Position numbers and translations under genes: made by a program
Assembly: GCF_025630775.1 (NCBI RefSeq)
Contig: NZ_JAOSZE010000027.1
Coordinates: forward strand, 93,963 to 157,962
Direction of reading: 5' to 3'
DNA from: Actinoplanes sp. KI2
GTDB lineage: Bacteria; Actinomycetota; Actinomycetes; Mycobacteriales; Micromonosporaceae
Length of the DNA: 64,000 bases
Notes under the pieces: generated by a model
The model's database searches: none
What the model saw: only the letters and a program-made list of their open reading frames with translations
What the model was told of the DNA's origin: nothing
Shown here: piece after piece, positions 8,720 to 16,633 of the stretch
Position numbering within the stretch: the stretch's first letter is position 1
How the letters are laid out: every line of letters starts with the position of its first letter

Positions 8720-9474
8720 CCCCGCCGCGTGCCGAGGCTGAGCGCGAACTCCCGGACGGGCTCGGACCAGGCCCGTGGGTCCGGCCAGCAGAACGTGTGC
8801 GGTCCGGGCACGTCGACGTGGCTGCCTGCGGCAGCGAGGGTGGCCAAGCGCCGCGTCCATCGGCGCGTGCTGAGTGCGTCCTCGCGGCCGCGAACTACCA
8901 GCGTGGGTACGGGCAGGGCCGCGACCGCCGAGGTGAGGTCGTAGCCGCGGTGTTCGTGCAGCACGTGCCGGAGCCGCCGGAGGCCGGCCCGTTTGCGCTC
9001 GCGGCGGTTGACTCGCTCGAGCCCGCTCGGCTCCCGGGTCAGATCGAGCGCCCAACGCGTGAGGACGCCGGGCAGGGTTCGCCAGGCGGGGTCGAAGACC
9101 GGCGAGCCCAGCACGACGGCGGCCACGTCGTCGCGGCTCGGCGCGGTGGCGGTGGCGACCTGGGTGCCGCTGGAGTGCCCGGCGAGAATGACCCGGCCGG
9201 GCCCGTGCCGGTCGAGCCAGTCGCCGAGCGCGGCGGCGAACTCGGCGACGCTCAGCTCGTGCGGCGGGTCGCCGCTGCCACCGCAGCCGGGCAGGTCGAT
9301 CAGGTGGGCCCGGGTCCAGCCGGACATTGCCGCGAGGCTGGGCAGCAGGTAGTCGCAGGCGGTCATCCCGTGCACCAGGATCACCTCGGGGACGCCGGCG
9401 CGCGGGGCACCGGCGCTGCGGCTGCGGATCCGGCCCAGCACCCCGTCGTGCTGCCGGGTCTCGACCTCGGTCAT
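8692..9474 (-). CDS. Alpha/beta hydrolase
   Basis: A 260-residue alpha/beta hydrolase starting at MTEVETRQ. The oxyanion strand VILVHGMTACDYLL, the strand LIDLPGCGGSGDPP, the nucleophile elbow AGHSSGTQ (Ser presumed nucleophile), the acid strand TLVVRGREDALS and the C-terminal HTFCWPDP histidine are all visible. Longer in-frame starts exist upstream, but the extension is Arg/Ser-rich and overlaps the coding region of the neighbouring gene, so they were rejected. The start lies within a CATG also used by an in-frame ATG of the divergent gene. The substrate is unknown. Confidence 0.83.
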   Translation of the reverse strand: MTEVETRQHDGVLGRIRSRSAGAPRAGVPEVILVHGMTACDYLLPSLAAMSGWTRAHLIDLPGCGGSGDPPHELSVAEFAAALGDWLDRHGPGRVILAGHSSGTQVATATAPSRDDVAAVVLGSPVFDPAWRTLPGVLTRWALDLTREPSGLERVNRRERKRAGLRRLRHVLHEHRGYDLTSAVAALPVPTLVVRGREDALSTRRWTRRLATLAAAGSHVDVPGPHTFCWPDPRAWSEPVREFALSLGTRRGQSHPLRRR

Positions 9475-9526
9475 GAACAGAGCGGTACCCGGATTCGGCT
9501 GCGCCGATACCGGGAATCCGAAGGGA

Positions 9527-10895
9527 ATGAAGCTGCCACCCGAGGTCGCCGGGTTCGACTCGGCGTCGGCGATGGTCGTCGCGCTCGCCCGGTTCCTGCA
9601 CGGGAGGGACACGCCGCCGCTCGGCAAGCCGCTGTTCCGTGCGCTACGGCCGGTCGCCGCGGTGGCGTCCCGGCTGCCCCCGCCGGCGCAGGAGACGCTG
9701 TACAGCGTCTTCAGCGGTGCGGAGGGTCGCCGGCCGGACGAGATCGGCCGGCTGGACATGGATGCGGTCTCCGCGGGGATCGCCGGGGCCTATCCACGGC
9801 GGCGGTATCCGGCCGTCGTGATCGGGTCGTCGGGTGGGGCGCTGGTGCACCTGTGCGCCGCCCTCGGGGTGCCGTGGTTGCCGCAGACCTTGCTGTTGCC
9901 GGTACGGCAACGGGGTTTGCCGCCGGACGAACCGCGACGGGCCGCAGCAGCGCTCGCCGGCACCGCCCGAGCCTTCCTGGACCGCAACCCGGATCACGTG
10001 CTGCACCACATGCACGACCCCAACCAGGATCGGCTCACCCTGCGGCGGATCGCCTACTTCCGGGTCAAGCGGCGCACGCTCGGGCCGGCCTACGAGCGGT
10101 TCCTGGCCGAACGCCTCGAACCGGGCGGGCTGATCGTCGTGGCTGAATGCGGCAAACGATGGCCGGTGACGCGGTTGGGGGAGCGGCATCTGTTCCAGTT
10201 CGGCGCGGTCGGCGGGATGTCACCGGCGCAGTACCGCGAGGGCGGCGACGAGTTGGTCGCTTACCTGCATCGGTACGGTGTCGACCGGACCCGGTGGGAC
10301 GCGCCGGAGCCGGACGGCGACGCGCCCGAGGCGGAGTGGGGCTTCGAGCCGGCGCTGGGCGAGGACGTCGCCGGCTTCGCCGAGCGGCACGGTTTCCGGG
10401 TGCACCGGCTCACGTTCGATGAACCCGAGGACCTCAGCCCGCCGGTCGCCGACCTGTACCGGGACTGGTACCCGCCGGCGAGGGCTGCCCGGCAACCGGC
10501 TGTTCGTGGACTCGTTCATGCTGCTCGATCCGTGGTGGACGCTGCGGGCGGGTGTGGTGCCCTACTGGAGCGTCTTTCCGGTGCAGCCGTCCCTGGAGAA
10601 GCTGCACCGATATTTGGACGGGGTCGAGGCCTACGACCATCTGCAGGTGGCGCTGTTCTGCCACGGGGTCGCGTCGGTCGGCATCGCCACCGCCGCGCAG
10701 TGGCGTGAGCTGCTGCACCGGGCCAAGGCGAGCGGCGAGTTCGCCGGCGTATCGCCACGCCGCTATCCGCGGGACTTCGGTTCGTTCTTCTTCCAGCACG
10801 CTCTGCGCCGGATCGAGCCACGCCGGCCGATGCCCGAACCGTTGCCGCTCGGGGACTTCCTGAGCGCGGCCGACCAGAGGAACTCGCGCCGGTAG
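9527..10895 (+). pseudogene. Conserved hypothetical protein interrupted by a frameshift
   Basis: Two adjoining frames together make one protein of about 455 residues. The first frame runs through VVIGSSGGALVHLCAALGVP to DLYRDWYPPA at about 10480. The sense then continues one frame over from PGNRLFVDSF through DPWWTLRAGVVPYW to the stop at 10895. Protein-like composition stops in the first frame and starts in the second at 10475-10495, so a single indel (or sequencing error) splits the gene. A segment around GSSGG resembles a nucleophile elbow, but no family is recognised. The ATG at 9527 follows AAGGGA; an in-frame ATG at 9473 would share bases with the divergent start. The last 20 codons lie in a direct repeat also found at 12345. 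Confidence 0.68.
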
Positions 10896-10899
10896 AGGT
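10833..10899 (+). repeat. Direct repeat copy A (about 67 bp)
   Basis: This copy starts CCCGAACCGTTGCC, contains GAGCGCGGCCGACCAGAGG and ends CTCGCGCCGGTAGAGGT. It matches 12345-12411 in the same orientation with few differences. Here it forms the 3' end and stop of the frameshifted gene. Read on the other strand it encodes LYRREFL, the exact C-terminus of the F420-dependent oxidoreductase at 12386-13324. The two copies flank a 1.4 kb segment. Confidence 0.8.
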
Positions 10900-11125
10900 G
10901 CCTGACTTCCAACAGGTTCACGGGGGCGCTTGGCGAGGGTCGGCGTCGGTTCCGATGGTGAGATCGTCGCCGGCTGCGGGTGATGGTTGAGTGCAAGCCG
11001 GCCGTTGCCGACGGTCACGTATGGCTCGGGCTCGGGCGGCGGCTTGCGCCGCCAGGTCGTGAGCCACTGCGACCCGGTGTTGGGTGTGCCGGCCGTACAA
11101 CTGCCGGTGACCCGGGTGGCCGCGG

Positions 11126-11350
11126 CCGCTCTCGCTGGAGCAGATCGCCGCGGCGGCCGGTACGAGTGGGCGGACGTTGTAGTCGGCGTTTCGCCGCTAC
11201 CTGCAGACCACGCCGATGGAGTATCTGCGCCGGGTCCGGCTCGATCGGGCCGCGTAACAGTTGCGCGCGGCCGACCCGGCCGGCGTCACCGTGGCCGAGG
11301 TGGCGCGCCGGTGGGGCTGGGCCAGCGCCAGCGGATCCGCCGCCGGCTGA
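11126..11350 (+). pseudogene. AraC-family transcriptional regulator remnant (helix-turn-helix domain only)
   Basis: One frame reads PLSLEQIAAAAGTSGRTL, then a TAG, then SAFRRYLQTTPMEYLRRVRL and DRAA, then a TAA, then QLRAADPAGVTVAEVARRWG before a final TGA. This is the characteristic double helix-turn-helix of AraC/XylS regulators (first helix pair, the TPMEYLRRVRL linker, second helix pair), with two internal stops and a degraded C-terminus. A TGA lies just upstream at 11108, and no N-terminal sensor domain is recognisable. It is therefore a dead gene inside the segment flanked by direct repeats. About 225 bases upstream (10900-11125) hold no gene that I can recognise. Confidence 0.8.
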
Positions 11351-11518
11351 CGGCATCGCACCTACGCCGGCCTCATCAGTACCCGGTCAGAAAGCTAAAG
11401 TGGGGCGCTCCCTTCCTGTTCGCCTAGGGCCACCGGGGGTGCCGTGTCCAACCACGCACCGGCTGGCTACGTGTCCCTTCTGCCGACTGGTGGTCCGGCT
11501 TTACTCAGGAGACCTGCC

Positions 11519-11938
11519 GTGCGACAAAGGCTCAATCTGATTCTGCTCGGCGTGCGCGATGTGGCCGCGTCTGTCGCGTTCTATGAGGCGCTGGGCTGGC
11601 GGAAGGCAGCAGCGGGTTCGGACGAGTTCGCACTGTTCGAGCTGGGTGGGGTCGCGGTGGCCGTTCAGTCCCGGGCGGCGTTCGCGGCAGACGCCGGTCT
11701 GCCGGACCGTGGACCGGGCGGTTTCGCCGGTTTCGCGCTTGCGTATGTGGCTCGCAGTGCCGATGAGGTGTATCAAGTCATGACCAAGGCTGCGGAGCTG
11801 GGCGCCACCGTCACACGCTCGGCGAGCCCCAACCCATGGGGTCACAGCGGCTATTTCACCGACGCGGACGGTCACCTGTTCGAGGTGCTGTACGAGGACG
11901 GCTGGATCTTCGACGCAAACGATGACCTGGTGCTCTGA
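11519..11938 (+). CDS. VOC (glyoxalase/bleomycin-resistance fold) family protein
   Basis: A 139-residue single-chain protein with two beta-alpha-beta-beta-beta units: the first begins LNLILLGVRDVAASVAFYEA, the second GFALAYVARSADEVYQVMTK, ending in the classic GYFTDADGHLFEVLYEDGW. The C-terminal Glu (FEVL) is the usual metal ligand position. The first unit opens with Asn rather than the usual His, so metal binding may be incomplete. GTG at 11519 is chosen because AGGAG lies seven bases upstream; an in-frame upstream start would add 25 low-complexity residues. Many such proteins bind or detoxify small electrophiles; the ligand is unknown. It is the only apparently intact enzyme gene in the repeat-flanked segment. 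Confidence 0.82.
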   Translation: MRQRLNLILLGVRDVAASVAFYEALGWRKAAAGSDEFALFELGGVAVAVQSRAAFAADAGLPDRGPGGFAGFALAYVARSADEVYQVMTKAAELGATVTRSASPNPWGHSGYFTDADGHLFEVLYEDGWIFDANDDLVL

Positions 11939-11990
11939 CGACCGTGGCCAGACCAGCCGCGGCGACGACCGCCGCTATTGGCGTCGTGTA

Positions 11991-12230
11991 CTACCCGTCC
12001 GGACATCGGCGGGCCTGCTCGCGGCGTTCCCGGGCGGCGAACTCTTCCGCATGGGCGGCGGCCGCCAGATGCTCTACGGCGCGTTCCGGCTGATCGGCAG
12101 CCATCTGCCGCCGGACCGCCGCCACCCGCTCCTCGGTGGCCACAATGGCGCGAGCGAGTCTGGCCGCCTCGTTCCGTAGCCTCGCCGCCCGGTTGATCTG
12201 GGCAGCCGCGTTGGGATCGTCGTCCGCCAT
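11991..12230 (-). CDS. Small helical protein, function unknown
   Basis: A 79-residue, charged and highly helical protein starting MADDDPNAAAQINRAARL, with heptad-like Ala/Leu/Val spacing through ARLARAIVATEERVAAVRR and a basic end. It would form a coiled coil or helical hairpin. Codon third positions are G/C as in its neighbours, and the opposite strand gives only low-complexity peptides, so it is probably real. No family is recognised. It lies inside the repeat-flanked segment, convergent with the VOC gene. Confidence 0.5.
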   Translation of the reverse strand: MADDDPNAAAQINRAARLRNEAARLARAIVATEERVAAVRRQMAADQPERAVEHLAAAAHAEEFAARERREQARRCPDG

Positions 12231-12344
12231 GTATCCCGACTGCCCCGCGTGGGCCAACCGAAACCGGCTGCCGACTCGGAACACCCACCTGATCAACCTC
12301 AGCCGCCCGGCGGCCGTCGCGGACCTCGACTGAAAAGGGCGGTA

Positions 12345-12411
12345 CCCGAACCGTTGCCCGTCGCGGACGTCCGGAGCGCGGCCGATCAGAGGAACTCGCG
12401 CCGATAGAGGT
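12345..12411 (+). repeat. Direct repeat copy B (about 67 bp)
   Basis: The second copy of the repeat at 10833-10899: CCCGAACCGTTGCCC, then GAGCGCGGCCGATCAGAGG and CTCGCGCCGATAGAGGT. Its right part is the 3' end of the F420-dependent oxidoreductase gene; its left part is non-coding here. This copy looks like the original 3' junction of that gene, now separated from its former convergent neighbour. Confidence 0.78.
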
Positions 12412-13324
12412 CGATGAGTTCCCGGTAGTGCGGGCCGATGTTCGACACGTACACCTCGTCGAAGCCCGCGGCCTCGTACTTCTTCAGCTGCTCGGCGTGC
12501 CCGGCCGGGTCGGGGCCGCAGGGCAGTGCCTGCCGGGTCATCTCCGGGGTGACCAGCTGCGCGGCCTGCTCGAAGTGTTTCGGCGAGGGCAGCACCTGGG
12601 ACAGTTCGCCGGGGATGCCGGAGGTGCCCCAGAGCCGGTGGGCGATCTCGACGCCCCGGTCCTCGTCCGGCGCCCAGCAGCCCTTGAAGCCGCCCTGCAC
12701 GGTCTTGCCGTCGCCGCCGCGCCGGCGGAACTCGGCGACCAGGTCCCCGTCGGGGAAGGTGGAGATGTAGCCGTCGCCGATGCGGGCCGCGACCTCGATC
12801 GCCTTCGGGCCGAACGCGGACACGTACACCGGCGGTGGTTGCGCCGGCCGGGTGTAGATCTTCGCCTGGTCGACGGTGTAGTGCTTGCCGTGGTGGGTGA
12901 CGTAGTCGCCCGCCCAGAGCTTGCGCAGCACGTCGACGGCCTCCTCGAGCATCTCGAGGCGTTCCTCGGCGAACGGCCAGCGGTCACCGAGGATGTGCTC
13001 GTTGAGCGCCTCGCCGGTGCCCACGCCGAGCACGAACCGGCCGGAGTGCAAGACCGCGCTGGTGGCCGCGGCCTGGGCGGTCACGGCCGGGTGGATCCGC
13101 ATGATCGGGCAGGTCACCGCGGTGGTCACCGGAATCGTGACGGCCTGGGCGAGCGCGCCGATCATCGACCAGACGAACGGGCTCTGCCCCTGGGCGTCAT
13201 TCCACGGATGGTAGTGGTCGGAGATCCACAAGCCGTGGAACCCGGCGTCCTGCGCCAGGCGCGCCTGCTCGATCAGCTGGGCCGGGGTGAACTCCTCGCT
13301 GGAGAGGAAATATCCGATGCGCAT
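12386..13324 (-). CDS. LLM-class F420-dependent oxidoreductase, G6PDH-related (TIGR03557-like)
   Basis: A 312-residue luciferase-like monooxygenase fold. The N-terminus MRIGYFLSSEEFTPAQLIEQ, ISDHYHPWNDAQGQSPFVWS, the flavin-site strand RFVLGVGTGEALNEHILG and YVSAFGPKAIEVAARIGDG are characteristic of F420-dependent enzymes close to glucose-6-phosphate dehydrogenase (Fgd) and TIGR03557 proteins. It would transfer hydride to or from F420; the substrate is unknown. The reading frame is complete. Its 3' end lies in repeat copy B, and a small DUF1508-like gene is divergent after a 60-base gap. Confidence 0.88.
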   Translation of the reverse strand: MRIGYFLSSEEFTPAQLIEQARLAQDAGFHGLWISDHYHPWNDAQGQSPFVWSMIGALAQAVTIPVTTAVTCPIMRIHPAVTAQAAATSAVLHSGRFVLGVGTGEALNEHILGDRWPFAEERLEMLEEAVDVLRKLWAGDYVTHHGKHYTVDQAKIYTRPAQPPPVYVSAFGPKAIEVAARIGDGYISTFPDGDLVAEFRRRGGDGKTVQGGFKGCWAPDEDRGVEIAHRLWGTSGIPGELSQVLPSPKHFEQAAQLVTPEMTRQALPCGPDPAGHAEQLKKYEAAGFDEVYVSNIGPHYRELIDLYRREFL

Positions 13325-13384
13325 GCCCGACGGTTACCCCGCATTCGAGGGTTAACGCCTCCGGCGGCGGGCATCCGTAAAGCC

Positions 13385-13696
13385 ATGATTGCCGTGTTGG
13401 ACGGGCCGGCCGGCCACGAGCGGGATTGGCGGCTGATCGGCCGGAGCGCCGGGAGCGCCGACCTGCTGGCGAGGATCGTCGCCGGCGAGAAAACTCCCAC
13501 CTTGCGGCTGGCCGTCCGGCGGCTCGTCGAAGGCGACGGGCACCTGGTGGTCGACGGGAGCGGGGACGGGCACTTCCGCTGGCGGTTCGTCAGCACGGAG
13601 GGTGTTCTTCTCGCCGAGTCGCCGCCGGTGTATCGCGACGAGCAGGCCTGCCGGGACGGGTTCGCCACCACCCAGCAGGCGGCGCAGCTGGTCTGA
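13385..13696 (+). CDS. DUF1508-like small protein
   Basis: A 103-residue protein. The C-terminal half (HFRWRFVSTEGVLLAESPPV, then YRDEQACRDGFATT) matches the YegP/DUF1508 pattern of a three-stranded sheet followed by a helix, in which a phrase like F-x-S-x-x-G is followed by a Y-x-x-x-x-x-C-x-x-G helix. Function is unknown in the family; a stress link has been suggested for YegP-type proteins. It starts 60 bases from the divergent F420 enzyme and ends five bases before the convergent DUF6328 gene. Confidence 0.68.
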   Translation: MIAVLDGPAGHERDWRLIGRSAGSADLLARIVAGEKTPTLRLAVRRLVEGDGHLVVDGSGDGHFRWRFVSTEGVLLAESPPVYRDEQACRDGFATTQQAAQLV

Positions 13697-13700
13697 CCGG

Positions 13701-14225
13701 TCAGCCGGGTTCGCCGTCGCTGACCTGTTCGTCCTCCTCCTCGTCGTCCTCGTCGATCCAGTTGTGCCGGTACCACGGGATGGCGGCCCAGAACGCGAGG
13801 AAGAAGAGGGCGGTCGCGCCGCCCAGCAGCAGGGCCATCGGGCGCGACAGCAGGTAGTCGACGATGAGGAAGACGCTGCTGACCATGGAGATCAGCAGGA
13901 AGGCGAGGCCGCCGGTGGCCATCCGATGGGCGTAGCGGACCAGCTCGGGCTTGCGGCCCTGGCGGAACAGCGCCCGGTGGAACGCGACCGGCGAGATGAT
14001 CATCGCGGTGGAGGCCGCGGCGGCGAGCAGCGCGACGATGTAGACGTCTTTCTGGAACGCCGTGGTGCGGGGGAAACCGTTGCTGAACGGCAGGGTCAGC
14101 AGGAAGGCGAACAGGATCTGGATGCCGGTCTGCGCCACGCGTAGCTCTTGCAGCAGGTCACCGAAGTTCCGGTCCCAGCGGTGCTTCTCGTCCTCGTGGC
14201 GGATGTGGCGCTTCTCGGACGTCAT
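13701..14225 (-). CDS. DUF6328 family membrane protein
   Basis: A 174-residue integral membrane protein. A charged cytoplasmic N-terminus (RHIRHEDEKHRWDRNFGDLL) is followed by LLQELRVAQTGIQILFAFLL, the signature start of DUF6328, then three further hydrophobic segments (VALLAAAASTAMIISPVAFH; GGLAFLLISMVSSVFLIVDY; LLLGGATALFFLAFWAAIPW), giving four helices in all, and an extremely acidic C-terminal tail (DEDDEEEDEQ). These are widespread, uncharacterised actinobacterial proteins. It is a single gene with the start well supported by the family N-terminus. Confidence 0.82.
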   Translation of the reverse strand: MTSEKRHIRHEDEKHRWDRNFGDLLQELRVAQTGIQILFAFLLTLPFSNGFPRTTAFQKDVYIVALLAAAASTAMIISPVAFHRALFRQGRKPELVRYAHRMATGGLAFLLISMVSSVFLIVDYLLSRPMALLLGGATALFFLAFWAAIPWYRHNWIDEDDEEEDEQVSDGEPG

Positions 14226-14294
14226 GACCTCCCGGAATGCCCCACCTGGCGATCATCGAAACGGCCAGGTCAAAGCTCGCCTGGATGCGGCCTC

Positions 14295-15371
14295 TCAGTA
14301 GGGGTCGCCGGTTCCGGGCAGCCGGCCGTGGGCCAGGCCCGCGAATCGGCCGGGCAGGTCGGGATCGCCGGACAGCGGCGGGCTCGGCGCGTGCGCCCGA
14401 TCGGCCATCCCGGCGACCAGTTCGCGCAGCGCCGACACCGCGTCCGTCCGGGGTGTCCAGCCCAGTTCCCGCTCCGCCCGATCGCAGGACATCAGCGGCG
14501 CCGCCAGCGCCAGGTGCACCCAGCCGGCGTCCACCGGCTGCAGGCGCAGCCACCAGCTGAGCGCGGCGCCGCCGAGCAGCGCCGCCGAGGGCAGCGTCAG
14601 CGGCACGCCGTGGAAGACGCTCGCCGCGACCCGCGCGTCGAGCACGGGTCCGGCCGCCAGGTTGAACGGTCCCCGCACCTCGCTTCGCAGGATTTTCGTG
14701 TACGCCTCGGCCACGTCGTCGGCGTGCACCGCCTGCAGCCGCAGTCGCCGGTGCGCGGGGACGACCGGTATCCGCTGAAAGCGCAGCAGCCGGGCGGGCA
14801 GCAGCGGTCCGGCGAAGTACCGCCCGATCTCGGTGCCGGCCGCCCGCTGGAAGATCAGCCCGGGCCGAACCCGCACCACCCGCAGCTCCGGCCGGTCCGC
14901 CTCGACCTCGTCCAGCATCCGCTCGACGAGTGCCTTGTGCCGGCTGTACGACGACTCCCGGACCCCGAGGCGCGGGTGGCACTCGGCGACGAACCGGTCC
15001 TTGGGCCCGGGGGAGTAAACCCCGACCGACGAGGCCTGCACCAGCGCGCCGACGCGGGCGGTCACCGCGGCCCGGGCCACCTCGCGACCGCCGAGCACGT
15101 TGGTCCGGTACAGCCGCCGCGGGTCGTGACTGGGCTGGATCTGCCAGGCCAGGTTGACCACGGCGTCCGCACCGCGGAAGACCCCCGCGAGCCGGTCGGC
15201 GGCCCCCTCCGCGGCGACGTCCACCGCGTGCCATTCGGCGTTGCGATACACACCCACCCACTCGGGCGGCCGGCGAGCCACCCCGACGATCTCGACATCG
15301 GCCTCGGACCGCAGGCGGCGCAGCAGGGCCGTGCCGGCGTTCCCGGATGCTCCGACGATCACTACTCGCAT
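14295..15371 (-). CDS. NAD-dependent epimerase/dehydratase (extended SDR)
   Basis: A 358-residue extended SDR. The N-terminal dinucleotide motif VVIVGASGNAGTALLRRL is of the GxxGxxG type. The loop NLAWQIQPSHDPRRLYRTNV and the active site S-S-V-G-V-Y followed by SSYSRHK (Tyr and Lys of YxxxK) are in place. WVGVYRNAEW after the second strand suggests NAD(P) binding. The substrate is not evident; no sugar genes lie beside it. A 49-base gap separates it from the upstream DUF6766 operon on the same strand, so read-through from that operon is possible. Confidence 0.84.
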   Translation of the reverse strand: MRVVIVGASGNAGTALLRRLRSEADVEIVGVARRPPEWVGVYRNAEWHAVDVAAEGAADRLAGVFRGADAVVNLAWQIQPSHDPRRLYRTNVLGGREVARAAVTARVGALVQASSVGVYSPGPKDRFVAECHPRLGVRESSYSRHKALVERMLDEVEADRPELRVVRVRPGLIFQRAAGTEIGRYFAGPLLPARLLRFQRIPVVPAHRRLRLQAVHADDVAEAYTKILRSEVRGPFNLAAGPVLDARVAASVFHGVPLTLPSAALLGGAALSWWLRLQPVDAGWVHLALAAPLMSCDRAERELGWTPRTDAVSALRELVAGMADRAHAPSPPLSGDPDLPGRFAGLAHGRLPGTGDPY

Positions 15372-15420
15372 GCCGGCCGCATACCCCGGTCCGGAGAGTT
15401 CACGCCGGGTAGGTTCGCGG

Positions 15421-16092
15421 TCAGCCCTCGACGCCGGTGGCGGTGTGTGCGGTACCGACCGGCTTCGACTGGGGAGAGCCGCGTTGGCGCAGGTAGATGG
15501 AGAGGATCGCCATCGAGGCCACGGCGAGCAGCTCGGACTGCCAGTTCTGCAGGGTGCGGTTCCAGAAGTCGGGGGCGCGCAGGTACTGCGCCCAGCTGAT
15601 CGGGTCTTCCAGGTCGGCGAGTTGGCGTTCGTTGTAGGCGGCCACGCCGGCGATCGACTGGGCCAGCCAGCAGGCCACGAAGATCAGGCCCATGGTCAGG
15701 CCGAGGGAGTTGCCGAACAGCCACAGGCGGATGCCGCGGGCGCGGGCCCAGGCCGGGGAGTCGTCGTCGGCGTACGGGCCGATCTTCTGTTTTTGATCGG
15801 ATTCGAGGCCCTCTTCGCCGACCGGTTTGGACTCGGGGGAGCCGCGTTGGACGAGCCAGACGGTCAGGAAGATGTAGAGGAAGAACTGCAAGTACTCGGA
15901 CTGCCAGTTCTCGGCGACGTCGACGGCGAAGCTCGCGGAGGTCACGTAGCGGGCCAGCGAGATCGGCTCGAGGCCGTCGGTGAGTTGTTGCTGGTTGAAG
16001 TCGGCGTGCCCGGAGAGCGCCTGCCCGACGAGCACGATCAGGAACAGCAGGCCGAAGACCAGGCCGAGGGAGTGGTCGCGTAGTCGTCTCAT
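15421..16092 (-). CDS. DUF6766 family membrane protein with internal duplication
   Basis: A 223-residue membrane protein consisting of two copies of one module. Each copy has a charged start, a hydrophobic helix (GLVFGLLFLIVLVGQALSG; GLTMGLIFVACWLAQSIAG), a central loop ending in ENWQSEYLQF or QNWQSELLAV, a second helix, and the end RGSPESKPVG or RGSPQSKPVG. Four transmembrane segments result. The match between halves indicates tandem duplication of a two-helix unit. It starts in a 4-base ATGA overlap with a 30-residue membrane peptide, the last steps of a three-gene operon. Function unknown. Confidence 0.83.
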   Translation of the reverse strand: MRRLRDHSLGLVFGLLFLIVLVGQALSGHADFNQQQLTDGLEPISLARYVTSASFAVDVAENWQSEYLQFFLYIFLTVWLVQRGSPESKPVGEEGLESDQKQKIGPYADDDSPAWARARGIRLWLFGNSLGLTMGLIFVACWLAQSIAGVAAYNERQLADLEDPISWAQYLRAPDFWNRTLQNWQSELLAVASMAILSIYLRQRGSPQSKPVGTAHTATGVEG

Positions 16093-16181
16093 CGGTGCAG
16101 CGCCCCGATCGTGATCACGTAGCCGAGCCCGACGGTGATCGCCACCAGCAACAGCACGAACAGCCAGCGCACCCGGCTCAC
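16089..16181 (-). CDS. 30-residue single-helix membrane peptide
   Basis: A GTG-started frame encoding a short basic start (SRVRW) and one strongly hydrophobic helix (LFVLLLVAITVGLGYVITIG). It overlaps the preceding lipoprotein gene by GTGA and the following DUF6766 gene by ATGA, so the ribosome can step through all three. Overlaps on both sides and an uninterrupted hydrophobic stretch argue that it is translated. It could be a small subunit or regulator of the DUF6766 protein; this is inference. Confidence 0.62.
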   Translation of the reverse strand: MSRVRWLFVLLLVAITVGLGYVITIGALHR

Positions 16182-16582
16182 CGCCCCGACACCGTGCAGT
16201 CGTACGGCCGGTCCTGCTCCTGCGGCCGGCAGCCGGCCGCCACGACCCGCCAGCCGCCGGGGAAGGTGGCCAGGAAGATCGTGTCGTGGTCGAGCCGGAC
16301 CTTCGCCCATTGCCCGTACACCTGGGTGTCCTGCTCGGCGCCGGGCGCGGGCAGGTTCTCCTTCAGCACCCCGTCGGCGCAGGTCGCTTCCTGCTCCTGC
16401 GCCACGGCTTTCGCGGTCTGCGGTGCCAGCAGCGCGCAGGCCTGCTCGCCGTCGTGGTCGGCGACCGCCCGCAGCATGGCCACCGCCGCCGCGGTGGCCG
16501 CCGCCCGGCGGCCGCCGTCGCCACAGGCGGCCACGGCGGCCAGTAGCGCGGGCAGCACGAGAATCGGGATGAGGCGTCGCAC
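16178..16582 (-). CDS. Small secreted lipoprotein
   Basis: A 134-residue protein with an N-terminal lipoprotein signal: basic start (VRRLIP), hydrophobic core (ILVLPALLAAVA) and the lipobox A-A-C before GDGGRR. The mature part has a helix containing EQACALLAPQTAKAV, two further cysteines (ATCAD, AGCRPQ) and one near the C-terminus, and WAKVRLDHDTIFLATF strands; it resembles small NTF2-like lipoproteins. GTG at 16582 is chosen because it puts the signal peptide at the start. It is the first gene of an operon with the membrane peptide and DUF6766. Confidence 0.76.
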   Translation of the reverse strand: MRRLIPILVLPALLAAVAACGDGGRRAAATAAAVAMLRAVADHDGEQACALLAPQTAKAVAQEQEATCADGVLKENLPAPGAEQDTQVYGQWAKVRLDHDTIFLATFPGGWRVVAAGCRPQEQDRPYDCTVSGR

Positions 16583-16633
16583 GTCCCAAGATTCCCCCGA
16601 TTCGGCGCCTTCTAAGCACGCCACCCGAGCCGG

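Noticed and set aside
6248..9601. Very long open frame on the minus strand across the MFS, CorA and hydrolase genes
   Set aside because: Its composition is Arg/Gly/Pro/Ala-rich with no recognisable domain, while plus-strand frames have clear membrane helices and family motifs. Antisense open frames of this kind are common in very GC-rich DNA.
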